From Streptomyces meridianus (lineage in GTDB: Bacteria > Actinomycetota > Actinomycetes > Streptomycetales > Streptomycetaceae), in NCBI RefSeq assembly GCF_023703325.1, contig NZ_JAMQGM010000027.1, positions 20,501 through 84,500 of the forward strand: DNA of 64,000 bases, written 5' to 3'. Positions 43,543 through 52,177 of the stretch are shown piece by piece. The notes below the pieces were generated by a model. It was not told where the DNA came from. It saw nothing but the letters and a program-made list of their open reading frames with translations, and did no database searches. The translations under genes were made by a program, and so were the position numbers. Position 1 is the first letter of the stretch. Every line of letters starts with the position of its first letter.

Positions 43543-43589
43543 CGAATCCATTGTGCGGACAGTGGCCCGGTACGGATAGCGTCTGCACC

Positions 43590-44234
43590 ATGTCTGATGC
43601 TGCGCAGCCATCCGCTGCCGAGGTACGCGCCGCCGCCGAGGCGGTCAAAGCCGCGCTGGACCGCCACCTCGAGGCGGTCGAGCGACGTTCGGGCGAGGAC
43701 GACCCGGCCGTCTTCGCCGCCTTCAACGAGCTGGCGGCGGCGGCCGAGGAGTACGACGAACTGCTCTACGACCGCCACGACGAGGTCACCCCCTTCGAGA
43801 TCCCGGGGGATGAGGGCCTCCCCGCCTACACCGGGCCCGAGGAGCCGAACGCGATCAGCGTGCTGATCCGCCGCGACTACGCGGTCGTGGAACCCCACCG
43901 GCTGCTGGCCCAGGCCCAGCGGGTGGCCGACCTCGACCCGGACTCCGTTGCGGAGGGCGACCTCGAGGCCGCCTCCGCAGTCGTCGGCAGCAGCGTGCAT
44001 GCTGCCCTCGGGGTCCTGTTCGGCGAGTTCGAGCCGGACGAGATCGCCACCCGACACGCGGAGTTCGGCCTCGAGGAGGGAGACTCCACGCTCTGGGTGG
44101 CGGCCGCGGACGAGCCCGCCGCGCCGGGGGAGTGGCTGAACACCCCGTTCGACGAGGCGGATCCCGAACGCGTGGTGTGCCGCTTCGACGTCAGCGCCGT
44201 CTTCGACGACCGGCTCGACGAGGAGGACGTCTGA
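43590..44234 (+). CDS. Conserved hypothetical acidic protein
   Basis: 214 residues, strongly acidic (many Asp/Glu, tail DDRLDEEDV), mostly helical at the N-terminus with an Ala/Glu-rich coiled-coil-like stretch (residues 8-60). No signal peptide, metal or nucleotide motif. ATG start at 43590. Appears conserved at this place in streptomycetes near the chaplins, but I cannot name a family. A soluble cytoplasmic role is likely. Confidence 0.6.
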   Translation: MSDAAQPSAAEVRAAAEAVKAALDRHLEAVERRSGEDDPAVFAAFNELAAAAEEYDELLYDRHDEVTPFEIPGDEGLPAYTGPEEPNAISVLIRRDYAVVEPHRLLAQAQRVADLDPDSVAEGDLEAASAVVGSSVHAALGVLFGEFEPDEIATRHAEFGLEEGDSTLWVAAADEPAAPGEWLNTPFDEADPERVVCRFDVSAVFDDRLDEEDV

Positions 44235-44252
44235 CGACGTCCCGCCGGATGC

Positions 44253-46301
44253 TCACCCGGCTGCCGGTGCCAGAAGCGTCCGCAGCCGGGTCGTCCTCTC
44301 CCGGGCGGGCGTCTCCCGCACCGCGCGGGGCAGCTGCTGATCCGCCCCGTGCACCACGGACAGGTGCCGCTCCCCGCGGCCGAACGCGGTGTAGACCCAG
44401 GCCCGGGTGAGCAGCGGACCGGCGTCCCCGGGAACCACGACGACCGCGGCCGGCCAGCGTGCGCCGGCGGCCTGGTGTGCCGTGATCGCCCAGCCGTGCC
44501 GGACGCGGTCCGGGACCTGCTCCGGCGGGACGACGACCCGGCCGTCGTCGCAGGACAGGTGCAGGCCGTCCGCGTCAGCCGAGACGACCGTGCCCGGGAC
44601 GATGTGTCCCGTTCCGCGCGTGTGGGCCACCCGGTCTCCGGGATCGAAGCCGCCGAAGCGGCCCGGGCCCGGGTTGAGGTGTTCCTTGAGAGCGGCGTTC
44701 AGCGCCCGTGTGCCCGTCGGCCCCCCGTGCGCCGGGACGATCACCTGGGTGCTGTCCGCGGGGATGCCGATCGCCCGCGGCACCGAATCGGCGACGAGCT
44801 GGACGGTCCGGTGCACCGCTTCGCCCGCGTCCCGCACGGGCACGATCACCACTTCCCTGCCGGGCGCGTCGACCTGAGGCAGCTCTCCGGCACCGACGGA
44901 CGAGACCAGTTCGCCGATCGGCCCGGGGTCGGGGGTCCGGGAGACGACGTGCGGGCAGGCCCGGGAGGCGAGCAGGTCGGCGAACACCCGCCCCGGTCCC
45001 GCTGACCAGAGCACACCCGGGTCACCGCTCAGCACGAGCCGGGCGCCGTCGGGCAGGGACTCGGCGAGGGCGGCGGCCCGTTCCACGTCGAGTTGGGATG
45101 CGTCCAGTACCGCGAGGACATCGAGGGCGAGTCGGCCCTCCTCGTCGCGCGCGGGCCCCTCGGTGCCCGACAGAAGCCCGTCCAGCGTGAGCGCCGCGCC
45201 GCCGGAAGAACCGGCGGCGTCGGAGTCTCCGGCGCCGGTGGGGGCGCCGTCGAGCAGGCCTGTCAGCCGTCCCCGCCCCTCCGGGGTGTGCGCGGCTGCG
45301 AAGGCCCGCAGCCCGAGGCCGCGGGCTGCGGCCACGAGGGCCGCGGGCTCCGCCCGGGCCTCCTCGCCGCCGGTGTGCGCGACGAGTCCGGCCGAGGCCG
45401 AGGCACGGATCAGCTCGGCCGCCGAGGCAGAGGGTGCCGTTGCCGCAGCCTGCTCCCAGGCGGCGGCAGCGTCCTCGGAGGAGGGCTCGAAGGTGTTGAT
45501 CAGCCGGGCGAACCCGTCCGCGAGGCTCTCCTCCGCAAGGGCGTACCGGTCGAGGCCGACCAGCACCCGCACAGGCCGCTCCTCCGCCTCGTCGCCGACT
45601 GCTCCCGCGGCGGCGCTCGGGGAGGCAGCGGAATCCAGGGCGTCCTGGAACACCAGCACCGAACCGTCCGCGATCGCGTCGTTCAGTGCCTGTGGCGGCT
45701 CCGGGACGCCGTACCGCTCCAGGCCCGCCGTGACGGAGTCCGGATCCAGCGCGGTGTGCCCCTCCAGCGCGGCGCGCTCGAGCAGATGCCCCACCAGGGC
45801 CCGGGTACGGCGCTCGTCCCCCGGCCCGCACTCCGGACCCAGCGCGGCCCGCGCGAAGCCGTCGGCCTGCTCCACCCGGACGCCTGGAACGCCGAGCAGC
45901 TGCCAGGGGTCCTCGCGCAACGCCTGCGCGGCGCTCTCTCCGAGCGCGGCCACCACGGATTCCGCCAGCGATTCCGGCGCACCTCCGGCCGCCAGGGCCT
46001 CGCGCACGGTGGCGGTGCGGGCGATCCGCTCGGCCTCCGGCAGCCCCGTCCGCGGGACCTGCGGCCGGGGAGACCGCGCCGCGGGCGCGGGACCGTCCGC
46101 GGCCGGCCCCGCGGAACCGGACGGCCCGGGACGGGAGGAGCCGGGGCCCGCCGATGGCCGTTCGGTGAAGAACGACGACGCCGGGCGCTCCCCGCTCTCC
46201 ACGGCCCGGACGGCTGCCGAGAGAGCCTCGGCCGCGGCGCGCCCGGTGGGCGGCTCCTCCCCGCGGTCAGTGGCGTCACCGGCAGGGCGGTCGGTGTTCA
46301 C
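44253..46301 (-). CDS. RecD-like helicase homologue without Walker A (HhH region)
   Basis: 682 residues. The N-terminal 100 are Pro/Ser/Gly-rich and disordered; then a helix-hairpin-helix-like region (residues about 110-180, DPWQLLGVPGVRVEQADGFA, as in RecD2 proteins), a degenerate AAA core, and a C-terminal UvrD_C_2/SH3 part with HGWAITAHQAAGARWPAAVVVV and AWVYTAFGRGERHLSVV, where RecD2 has the AxTxHKSQGSE and YTAxTRA motifs. No GxxGxGKT is found where Walker A should be, and Walker B reads AVLDASQL. It is therefore probably not an ATPase. GTG start overlaps the stop of the upstream aldo/keto reductase (GTGA). Confidence 0.7.
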   Translation of the reverse strand: MNTDRPAGDATDRGEEPPTGRAAAEALSAAVRAVESGERPASSFFTERPSAGPGSSRPGPSGSAGPAADGPAPAARSPRPQVPRTGLPEAERIARTATVREALAAGGAPESLAESVVAALGESAAQALREDPWQLLGVPGVRVEQADGFARAALGPECGPGDERRTRALVGHLLERAALEGHTALDPDSVTAGLERYGVPEPPQALNDAIADGSVLVFQDALDSAASPSAAAGAVGDEAEERPVRVLVGLDRYALAEESLADGFARLINTFEPSSEDAAAAWEQAAATAPSASAAELIRASASAGLVAHTGGEEARAEPAALVAAARGLGLRAFAAAHTPEGRGRLTGLLDGAPTGAGDSDAAGSSGGAALTLDGLLSGTEGPARDEEGRLALDVLAVLDASQLDVERAAALAESLPDGARLVLSGDPGVLWSAGPGRVFADLLASRACPHVVSRTPDPGPIGELVSSVGAGELPQVDAPGREVVIVPVRDAGEAVHRTVQLVADSVPRAIGIPADSTQVIVPAHGGPTGTRALNAALKEHLNPGPGRFGGFDPGDRVAHTRGTGHIVPGTVVSADADGLHLSCDDGRVVVPPEQVPDRVRHGWAITAHQAAGARWPAAVVVVPGDAGPLLTRAWVYTAFGRGERHLSVVHGADQQLPRAVRETPARERTTRLRTLLAPAAG

Positions 46302-47284
46302 AACGTGCTCCAGTCCTGGTCGGGATAGCGGTGCACGGGCGCGGACACGTCGTCCAGTGCCCGGCGGATCTCTTCGGGAAGCGTAAGACGCTCCACTGAC
46401 AGGGCGGCCGCGAGCTGGTGCGCCGTGCGGGCCCCCACGATCGGGGCTGTCACCCCGGGGCGGTCCCGGACCCAGGCGAGCGCGACCTCCAGGGCGGTGG
46501 TGGCGAGGCCGTCGGCCGCCGTCGTCACCGCGTCGACGATCCGGGCCGCCGTCTCGTCCAGGTACGGAGCCACGAAAGCCGCCATGTGCGCGGAGGCCCC
46601 CCGGGAGTCCGCCGGCGTGGCGTGGCGGTACTTGCCGGTCAGCACCCCCCGCCCGAGCGGGGACGAGGGCAGCAGCCCCACGCCGAGGTCCCGCGCGGCC
46701 GGCAGCACCTCGCGCTCCACGCCGCGTTGCAGCAGGGAGTACTCGAGCTGGATACCGGCCAGGCGGGTGCGGGGGCCGCCGGGGGCGGCCAGCTGCCAGG
46801 TCGCGGCCTTCGCGAGCTGCCATCCGCAGAAGTTCGAGACGCCCACGTACCGGGCCCGGCCGCTGCTCACGGCGATGTCCAGGGCCTGCAGGGTCTCCTC
46901 CAGCGGGGTTCGCGGGTCGAAGGCGTGGACCTGCCACAGATCGACGTGGTCGGTCCCCAGGCGCTCGAGCGAGGCGTCGAGCGCCGCGAGGAGGTGACCG
47001 CGCGAGCCGTCGAAGCGGCGGTCCGGGTCCGGGACGCTGCCCGCCTTGGTCGCGATGACCAGATCGTCGCGCGGGAGCATCCCGTCGATCATCCGGCCGA
47101 GCAGGTGCTCGGCCAGGCCGTCGGCGTACACGTCGGCGGTGTCGACGAGGGTGCCGCCTGCCTCCCAGAAGGTCTTGAGCTGGTCGGCGGCGTCGTGCTC
47201 ATCGGTCTCCCGGGCCCAGGTGAGAGTGCCCAGCCCGATCCGGGAAACGCGCAGGCCCGTAAGCCCCAGGTGCCTCTGCTCCAT
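46298..47284 (-). CDS. Aldo/keto reductase
   Basis: 328-residue NADPH-dependent oxidoreductase of the AKR (TIM-barrel) superfamily. LVDTADVYADG carries catalytic Asp and Tyr, followed by ATKAG with Lys and VDLWQVHAFD with His; the cofactor end shows PIVGARTAHQL. Length and motifs match the YghZ/voltage-gated-channel-beta-like AKR group. ATG start. Coupled to the RecD-like gene downstream by a GTGA overlap, a conserved-looking but functionally unexplained pairing. Confidence 0.88.
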   Translation of the reverse strand: MEQRHLGLTGLRVSRIGLGTLTWARETDEHDAADQLKTFWEAGGTLVDTADVYADGLAEHLLGRMIDGMLPRDDLVIATKAGSVPDPDRRFDGSRGHLLAALDASLERLGTDHVDLWQVHAFDPRTPLEETLQALDIAVSSGRARYVGVSNFCGWQLAKAATWQLAAPGGPRTRLAGIQLEYSLLQRGVEREVLPAARDLGVGLLPSSPLGRGVLTGKYRHATPADSRGASAHMAAFVAPYLDETAARIVDAVTTAADGLATTALEVALAWVRDRPGVTAPIVGARTAHQLAAALSVERLTLPEEIRRALDDVSAPVHRYPDQDWSTL

Positions 47285-47386
47285 GGGCCGAGATTACTGG
47301 CCGGAAGGGCGGCACAGGCCGTCCTGTGGACAGCCCGGCCCTGCCGGATTCGCGCCATGCGCGCTAGAGTCCCCGGCACAGGGACG

Positions 47387-47400
47387 TTACTGATCAGTAA
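47387..47400. promoter_or_regulatory. Perfect 14-bp palindromic operator TTACTGATCAGTAA
   Basis: Fully symmetric site ending at 47400, overlapping by two bases the ribosome binding site AAGGGG (47399-47404) of the LLM oxidoreductase gene. The TTACT-N4-AGTAA form is typical of TetR-family operators in actinobacteria. Repressor bound here would block transcription near the start. The cognate regulator is not next to it. Confidence 0.6.
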
Positions 47401-47409
47401 GGGGTATGC

Positions 47410-48459
47410 ATGCGGCTCGGGATCAACCTCGGTTACTGGGGTGCCGGCATGGACGCGGACAACCTGGCGGTCGCGCAGGAGGCCGACCGTCTGGGCTACT
47501 CCGTGTGCTGGGCGGCAGAGGCCTACGGCTCGGACGCCCCCACCGTTCTCTCCTGGGTGGCGGCCCAGACGGAGCGCATCGACGTCGGTTCCGGGATCTT
47601 CCAGATCCCGGCCCGCACACCGGCCATGACCGCCATGACCGCCGCCACCCTCGACTCGCTCTCCGGCGGGCGCTTCCGCCTCGGGCTCGGCGTCTCGGGG
47701 CCGCAGGTCTCGGAAGGCTGGTACGGCGTCAAGTTCGACAAGCCCCTGGCCCGCACGCGCGAGTACGTCGAGATCATCCGCAAGGCCATGTCGCGGGAGC
47801 GGCTCAGCCACCAGGGCGAGCACTGGACGCTCCCGCTGCCCGACGGTCCCGGGAAGCCGATCAAGCTCACCGTGCACCCGGTGCGCGAGCACATCCCGCT
47901 CTACATCGCAGCGATCGGCCCGAAGAATCTCGAGCAGACCGGGGAGATCGCCGACGGCGCCCTGCTCGTCTTCTTCGCCCCCGAACACGCCGAGGAGACC
48001 ACCCTCAGCCACATCCGGGCCGGCCGGGCCAAGGCCGGCAAGGAGTACGAGGGCTTCGACCTGGTGCCCACGGTGCCCATGGCCATCGGCGACGACGTGG
48101 ACGCGCTCGCGGACCTGTTCCGCCCCTACACCGCCCTCTACGTCGGCGGCATGGGCAGCCCCAAGCAGAACTTCTACAACAAGCTCGCGCAGCGCATGGG
48201 TTACGAGAAGGAAGCAGCGGAGATCCAGCAGAAGTACCTCTCGGGCGACAAGGAGGGCGCCGCCGCCGCCGTGCCGCGGGAGCTGATCGACTCCACCACG
48301 CTGCTCGGCCCTGTGGAGCGGGTCGCCGACCGCATGAAGGCCTACGCCGAGGCCGGGGTCACCACCCTGTCGCTGGCACCCGCCGGGTTCACCCTCGACG
48401 AGCGCATCGCCTCGCTGCGCGCGGGAGTCGAGGCCCTCGAACTCGCCGGTCTCGCCTGA
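47410..48459 (+). CDS. LLM class F420-dependent oxidoreductase
   Basis: 349-residue luciferase-like TIM-barrel oxidoreductase. GSGIFQIPARTPAMTAMTAATLDSLSGGRFRLGLGVSGPQV is the diagnostic F420-type LLM segment (residues about 58-98), followed by RTREYVEIIRKAM and PLYIAAIGPKNLEQTGEIADG. The subgroup is the actinobacterial F420-dependent hydride transferases. ATG with AAGGGG 5 nt upstream. The palindrome directly upstream suggests tight regulation by a TetR protein. Substrate unknown. Confidence 0.87.
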   Translation: MRLGINLGYWGAGMDADNLAVAQEADRLGYSVCWAAEAYGSDAPTVLSWVAAQTERIDVGSGIFQIPARTPAMTAMTAATLDSLSGGRFRLGLGVSGPQVSEGWYGVKFDKPLARTREYVEIIRKAMSRERLSHQGEHWTLPLPDGPGKPIKLTVHPVREHIPLYIAAIGPKNLEQTGEIADGALLVFFAPEHAEETTLSHIRAGRAKAGKEYEGFDLVPTVPMAIGDDVDALADLFRPYTALYVGGMGSPKQNFYNKLAQRMGYEKEAAEIQQKYLSGDKEGAAAAVPRELIDSTTLLGPVERVADRMKAYAEAGVTTLSLAPAGFTLDERIASLRAGVEALELAGLA

Positions 48460-48490
48460 CGGTCCGCACAGGGAGCGCGCCCGGGCGTCC

Positions 48491-48535
48491 GATGCTCCCC
48501 GGTCCCCGCACGTTCGCGGCCGGCCGGGGAGCATC
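48491..48535. terminator. Hairpin between convergent LLM and hypothetical genes
   Basis: 12-bp perfect stem GATGCTCCCCGG / CCGGGGAGCATC with a 21-nt loop, between stops at 48459 and 48543. Confidence 0.55.
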
Positions 48536-48542
48536 GCCGTGA

Positions 48543-49166
48543 TCAGGCCGGTACCCGACGTCCCATCAGCCGTCCGAATTCGATGAGCCGCGCGATCTGC
48601 CCCGGCCCACCGTCCTCCAGGGACTTGCTGAACCGGAACGCCTCGGGGCGGAACCGGGCGGAGGTCACCGGCGCCTCGGGGGCGTCACCGACCACCGGGC
48701 TCAACTCGTGCAGCGTCGCCGTGGCCAGCACGAGATGCACCCCGCGGTCGACACGGCGCCCGGCGGGATCCTTGCCCACGAGCGTGCGCATGCCCACGTG
48801 CCGGATCGCGCTCAACGGCAGCACCTGCACCGACGAGTCGAGCACGGTCCCCCCCGGCGCGTCGTCGTCCACCAACTCCTCGCTGTGCCAGAGCACCAGC
48901 CGCCGGCCGTCGCACACCGCGGCCTCCTGCCACACCGACGTCCCGGTCTCCGTCAGGTCGACCACCCGCTCCAGGGTGAACCCCAGAATCTTGTTCCGGC
49001 CCAGGACCCCGCCGATCGCGTCCAGGGCCACATCGGCGTGCAGAAAATAGGCGCGTGCCGCGTCGTCGAGACGCTCGTAGGGAGACCAGTCGGTCCCCGC
49101 CGGCCCCAGCCGCCGCACCGCGGGCCGGCTGCGTGCCGCCCTGCTGAACATGCCCACGCGTCTCAC
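48543..49166 (-). CDS. Conserved hypothetical protein
   Basis: 207 residues from a GTG at 49166 that has AGGAGG 5 nt upstream; an ATG at 49151 is the alternative. Soluble, mixed alpha/beta with many beta-strand-like stretches (VLGRNKILGFTLERVVDL, RRLVLWHSEEL, GVHLVLATATLHEL). No signal peptide or known catalytic motif. Seems a streptomycete conserved protein of unknown function, monocistronic and divergent from the ferritin-like gene. Confidence 0.6.
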   Translation of the reverse strand: MRRVGMFSRAARSRPAVRRLGPAGTDWSPYERLDDAARAYFLHADVALDAIGGVLGRNKILGFTLERVVDLTETGTSVWQEAAVCDGRRLVLWHSEELVDDDAPGGTVLDSSVQVLPLSAIRHVGMRTLVGKDPAGRRVDRGVHLVLATATLHELSPVVGDAPEAPVTSARFRPEAFRFSKSLEDGGPGQIARLIEFGRLMGRRVPA

Positions 49167-49391
49167 AACCCCCTCCTGGCTCGGAATCACCCTACCCAGG
49201 GACGGCGGCGAAGACGTGGGAGGTGCTGCGGCCGTGGTGGGGGCTCGGGGGGTCCTCCCCGCCACGGCCGTCACGGAGCACAACGCACTGTGCCGTACCG
49301 GGTTACGCCACCGTGCCCGTACGGCGGTCCCTCGATCGGCCCACCCCGGGGCGGGGGCTGTTGCCGCCGGTCGCGAACGCCGTTTGACTTC

Positions 49392-49425
49392 TTGTGCACG
49401 GGTGTCCCCTTGTGCACGGATGTCC
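49392..49425 (+). repeat. Tandem 16-bp direct repeat before the ferritin-like gene
   Basis: TTGTGCACGGGTGTCC (49392-49407) and TTGTGCACGGATGTCC (49410-49425) differ at one position and have an 18-bp period. They sit 23-56 bp before the ATG and just after a TTGACT (49384-49389) that could be a -35 element. Likely a regulator or sigma-factor binding array. Confidence 0.6.
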
Positions 49426-49447
49426 GCCCGCACGACAGGAGGCAGCG

Positions 49448-50269
49448 ATGCTCTCGGCCGGAAGCCTGTTCCAGGAGATCATCGACCACGACGAGTCCTT
49501 CAGGCTCTTCTGCTCCATTGCGGCCAGTGGCGAGGCCCAGGGCGGCTGGGAGAACGGCCGCATCGCGGCGCTCGTGCCGCAGTCCCTGCGACCCCTGGCT
49601 CCCAAGATCGTCCGGCACGGCGCGGACGAGGACAAGCACGGCCGGATCTTCACCGCTCTGCTGCGCAAGCGCGGCCTGGACCCCGTCGAGGTCCCGCCGG
49701 ACACGGACTACACGGTGCTGCTCGAGCGACGGGGCATCGGACTGGCCCACGAGAAGCTGCGCCGCGAACAGCCCCTCACCGAACGTGACATCGTGGTGTA
49801 CCTGGCCCACAGCCGGGTCACCGAGCAGCGCGCCTCGGAGCAGATGCAGTTGCTGTGCAAGCACCTCGGCGACAACCCCGACCTGGGGCGCGCCGTGCGG
49901 ATGATCTCCCATGACGAGGACAACCATCTCGCCTTCTGCAACGAGGAACTGCTGCGCCTGGCCGCACGGGGGCACGGCCGTTCCATCCACCGGCTCCTGC
50001 GCGAGAGCGCGCTGGCGGAGATCCGGGTGCACCGGGACGTCAGCCTCGCCGTGATGGCGCGGATGGGCCGGATCCTGTGCTGGCCCGCCGCCAAGTCGGC
50101 GGCTCTGGCGGCCGGTATCCGCGCCGCCTACGCCCGGGAGCGGTTCGCCGGATGGCACCGGATGGTGCGCCTGGAGATGCCGGAACGGCTAGGTGCCCTC
50201 GACGGTCCGGCCCCGTCGGCCCACGACGATCCGCTGACCGCCGCCCCGACCGCGCCGGGGACCGCCTGA
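49448..50269 (+). CDS. Ferritin-like domain-containing protein
   Basis: 273 residues, helical, with di-iron type motifs: E...HGADEDKHG near 55-65, SRVTEQRASEQM near 122-133 and HDEDNHLAF near 156-164 give the paired ExxH-like ligands of a ferritin-like four-helix bundle. The C-terminal 100 residues are a helical extension with a disordered Pro/Ala tail. AGGAGG lies 7 nt before the ATG. May be a di-iron oxidase or hydroxylase rather than an iron store. Tandem repeats in the promoter suggest dedicated control. Confidence 0.75.
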   Translation: MLSAGSLFQEIIDHDESFRLFCSIAASGEAQGGWENGRIAALVPQSLRPLAPKIVRHGADEDKHGRIFTALLRKRGLDPVEVPPDTDYTVLLERRGIGLAHEKLRREQPLTERDIVVYLAHSRVTEQRASEQMQLLCKHLGDNPDLGRAVRMISHDEDNHLAFCNEELLRLAARGHGRSIHRLLRESALAEIRVHRDVSLAVMARMGRILCWPAAKSAALAAGIRAAYARERFAGWHRMVRLEMPERLGALDGPAPSAHDDPLTAAPTAPGTA

Positions 50270-50294
50270 CCCGACCGGGCGGAAACGGGGGCCG

Positions 50295-51284
50295 TCAGAG
50301 CCAGCCGCGCTGCTTGAACAGGCGGTACAGGCCCAGAACGGTGCCGGCCATCAGAATCAGCACCGCCGGATAACCCCAGTTCTCGTCGAGTTCCGGCATG
50401 TGCTCGAAGTTCATCCCGTAGATGCCGGCGACCATGGTCGGCACCGCCGCCATCGCCGCCCAGGCCGAGATCTTGCGCATGTCGTCGTTCTGCCGCACGC
50501 CCATCTGCGCCAGATGGGCCGCCAGGATGTCGGACAGCAGCCGGTCCAGACCCTCGACCGACTCGTTGGCGCGCGCGAGGTGGTCGGCCACGTCGCGGAA
50601 GAACGGCTGCGAGCGCTCGTGGACGTACGGCACGCCGGCGCCCGCAAGGCGTGCCATCGGCTCGGTGAGCGGTCCCGTGGCCCGCCTGAACTCGAGCACC
50701 TGGCGTTTGAACCCGTAGATCCGGGCCGCGCTGTTCGGGGAGTCCGGAACCGGGGCGAACACCTCGGCCTCGAGCTCCTCGAGGTCGACCTGCAGTTCGG
50801 CCGCCACATCGATGTAATGGTCGACGACGGCATCGCTCACCGCGTACAGCACCGACGTCGGGCCCTGGCGGAGCACCTCCGGCTCCTGTTCCAGCCGCTT
50901 GCGCACCTCGGCCAGCGGATTAGCCTCCCCGTGCCGGACGGTCACCACGAACGAGTCGCCGACGAACAGCATCAGCTCACCGGCGGTCACGGTGTCCCGG
51001 GTGTCGTCGTAGAGGACCGGCTTGAGCACCACGAACAGCGAGTCGTCGTAGACCTCGAGCTTGGGCCGCTGATGTGCGTTCAGAGCATCCTCGACGGCCA
51101 GCTCGTGCAGCCCGAACTCGCTGGTCACGAGCTCGAACTCCTTCTCCGTCGGTTCGTGCAGACCGATCCAGAGGAAGGCGTCTCCGCTCTCCCGGGCCTC
51201 GTCGAGCGCATCGGAGAAGTCCGCGGGGCCCTCGGTGCGGCGCCCGTTCCGGTAGATGGCACAGTCCACGATCACGCGGTGCAT
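50295..51284 (-). CDS. corA: CorA-type magnesium/divalent cation transporter
   Basis: 329 residues: large cytoplasmic N-terminal domain with long coiled helices (VDLEELEAEVF to DNRANESVEGLDRLL region), then two C-terminal membrane helices. The signature YGMNF (GMN at 290-292) ends helix 1 and forms the selectivity filter. The basic end KQRGWL follows helix 2. ATG 51284 is used; the frame remains open beyond it without support. Pentameric Mg2+ channel of the plasma membrane. Divergent from the phosphatase gene. Confidence 0.92.
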   Translation of the reverse strand: MHRVIVDCAIYRNGRRTEGPADFSDALDEARESGDAFLWIGLHEPTEKEFELVTSEFGLHELAVEDALNAHQRPKLEVYDDSLFVVLKPVLYDDTRDTVTAGELMLFVGDSFVVTVRHGEANPLAEVRKRLEQEPEVLRQGPTSVLYAVSDAVVDHYIDVAAELQVDLEELEAEVFAPVPDSPNSAARIYGFKRQVLEFRRATGPLTEPMARLAGAGVPYVHERSQPFFRDVADHLARANESVEGLDRLLSDILAAHLAQMGVRQNDDMRKISAWAAMAAVPTMVAGIYGMNFEHMPELDENWGYPAVLILMAGTVLGLYRLFKQRGWL

Positions 51285-51393
51285 TCTGCCCGGTTCCGGG
51301 ACGGGCACACGCCCGGGCGCCCGCTGCCCGTCCCGGGCGCACGGTTCGGCGGCGCATCGTCGTCCCGGAGGGCGGGGCCCTAGGGTGGCACCC

Positions 51394-52095
51394 ATGCCCA
51401 CGCTGATCCTCGTCCGTCACGGCCGCTCGACCGCCAACACCTCGGGAGTCCTCGCGGGCTGGACCGAGGGCGTCGCCCTCGACGAACGCGGAGCCGCCCA
51501 GGCCGCCGCGCTCCCCTTCCGGCTGGCGGACCTTCCGCTGGCCGCCGCGGTCTCCAGCCCGCTCCAGCGCTGCCGGGAGACCCTCCGCCCGCTGCTCGAC
51601 GCCCGGCCCGGCCTCGCCCACCACACCGACGAGCGGATCGGCGAATGCCGCTACGGCGACTGGTCCGGGCGCAAGCTCGCCGAACTCTCGGACGAACCGC
51701 TGTGGTCCGTCGTCCAGAACCATCCCTCCGCGGCCGAGTTCCCCGGCCCGGACGGCGAGTCGGTGCGGGCGATGCAGGCCAGGGCGGTCGACGCGGTCCG
51801 CGACTGGAACGCGCGGATCGAGGCCGAGTACGGCGCCGACGCCGTCTACCTCATGTGCTCCCACGGAGACATCATCAAGTCGGTCGTCGCCGACGCCCTC
51901 GGTCTTCACCTGGACCACTTCCAGCGGCTGTCGGTCGAACCGTGCTCGGTCACGGCGATCCGCTACACCCCGCTGCGGCCCTTCGTGCTGCGCCTCGGCG
52001 ACACCGGCGAGTTCGGTGGTCTTGCCCCGGAGCCGGGCCCCGCGGGCACCGCATCGGGCGACGCGGAGGTGGGCGGTGCTGCGGGCGCACCGTGA
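51394..52095 (+). CDS. Histidine phosphatase / MSMEG_4193-type phosphomutase
   Basis: 233-residue histidine-phosphatase enzyme. LVRHGRST (residues 6-13) carries the phospho-His9; RCRETLRPL gives the second Arg, ECRYGDWSG the acid, and CSHGDIIKSV the second His. The linked genes DUF3090, SCO1664-like and mshC are the constant neighbours of the MSMEG_4193 family in actinobacteria. The C-terminal Gly/Ala tail is disordered. Starts 6 bp after CCTAGGGTGGCACCC, with weak GGGTGG as ribosome binding site. Substrate unknown. Confidence 0.85.
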   Translation: MPTLILVRHGRSTANTSGVLAGWTEGVALDERGAAQAAALPFRLADLPLAAAVSSPLQRCRETLRPLLDARPGLAHHTDERIGECRYGDWSGRKLAELSDEPLWSVVQNHPSAAEFPGPDGESVRAMQARAVDAVRDWNARIEAEYGADAVYLMCSHGDIIKSVVADALGLHLDHFQRLSVEPCSVTAIRYTPLRPFVLRLGDTGEFGGLAPEPGPAGTASGDAEVGGAAGAP

Positions 52096-52177
52096 TCGCG
52101 GTGCGCAGTAGGGTGGCAACCGCAGGCCGACCGGCCCGCCGCCGACCACATCCGTAACGACGCAAATGGAGCAGGAC

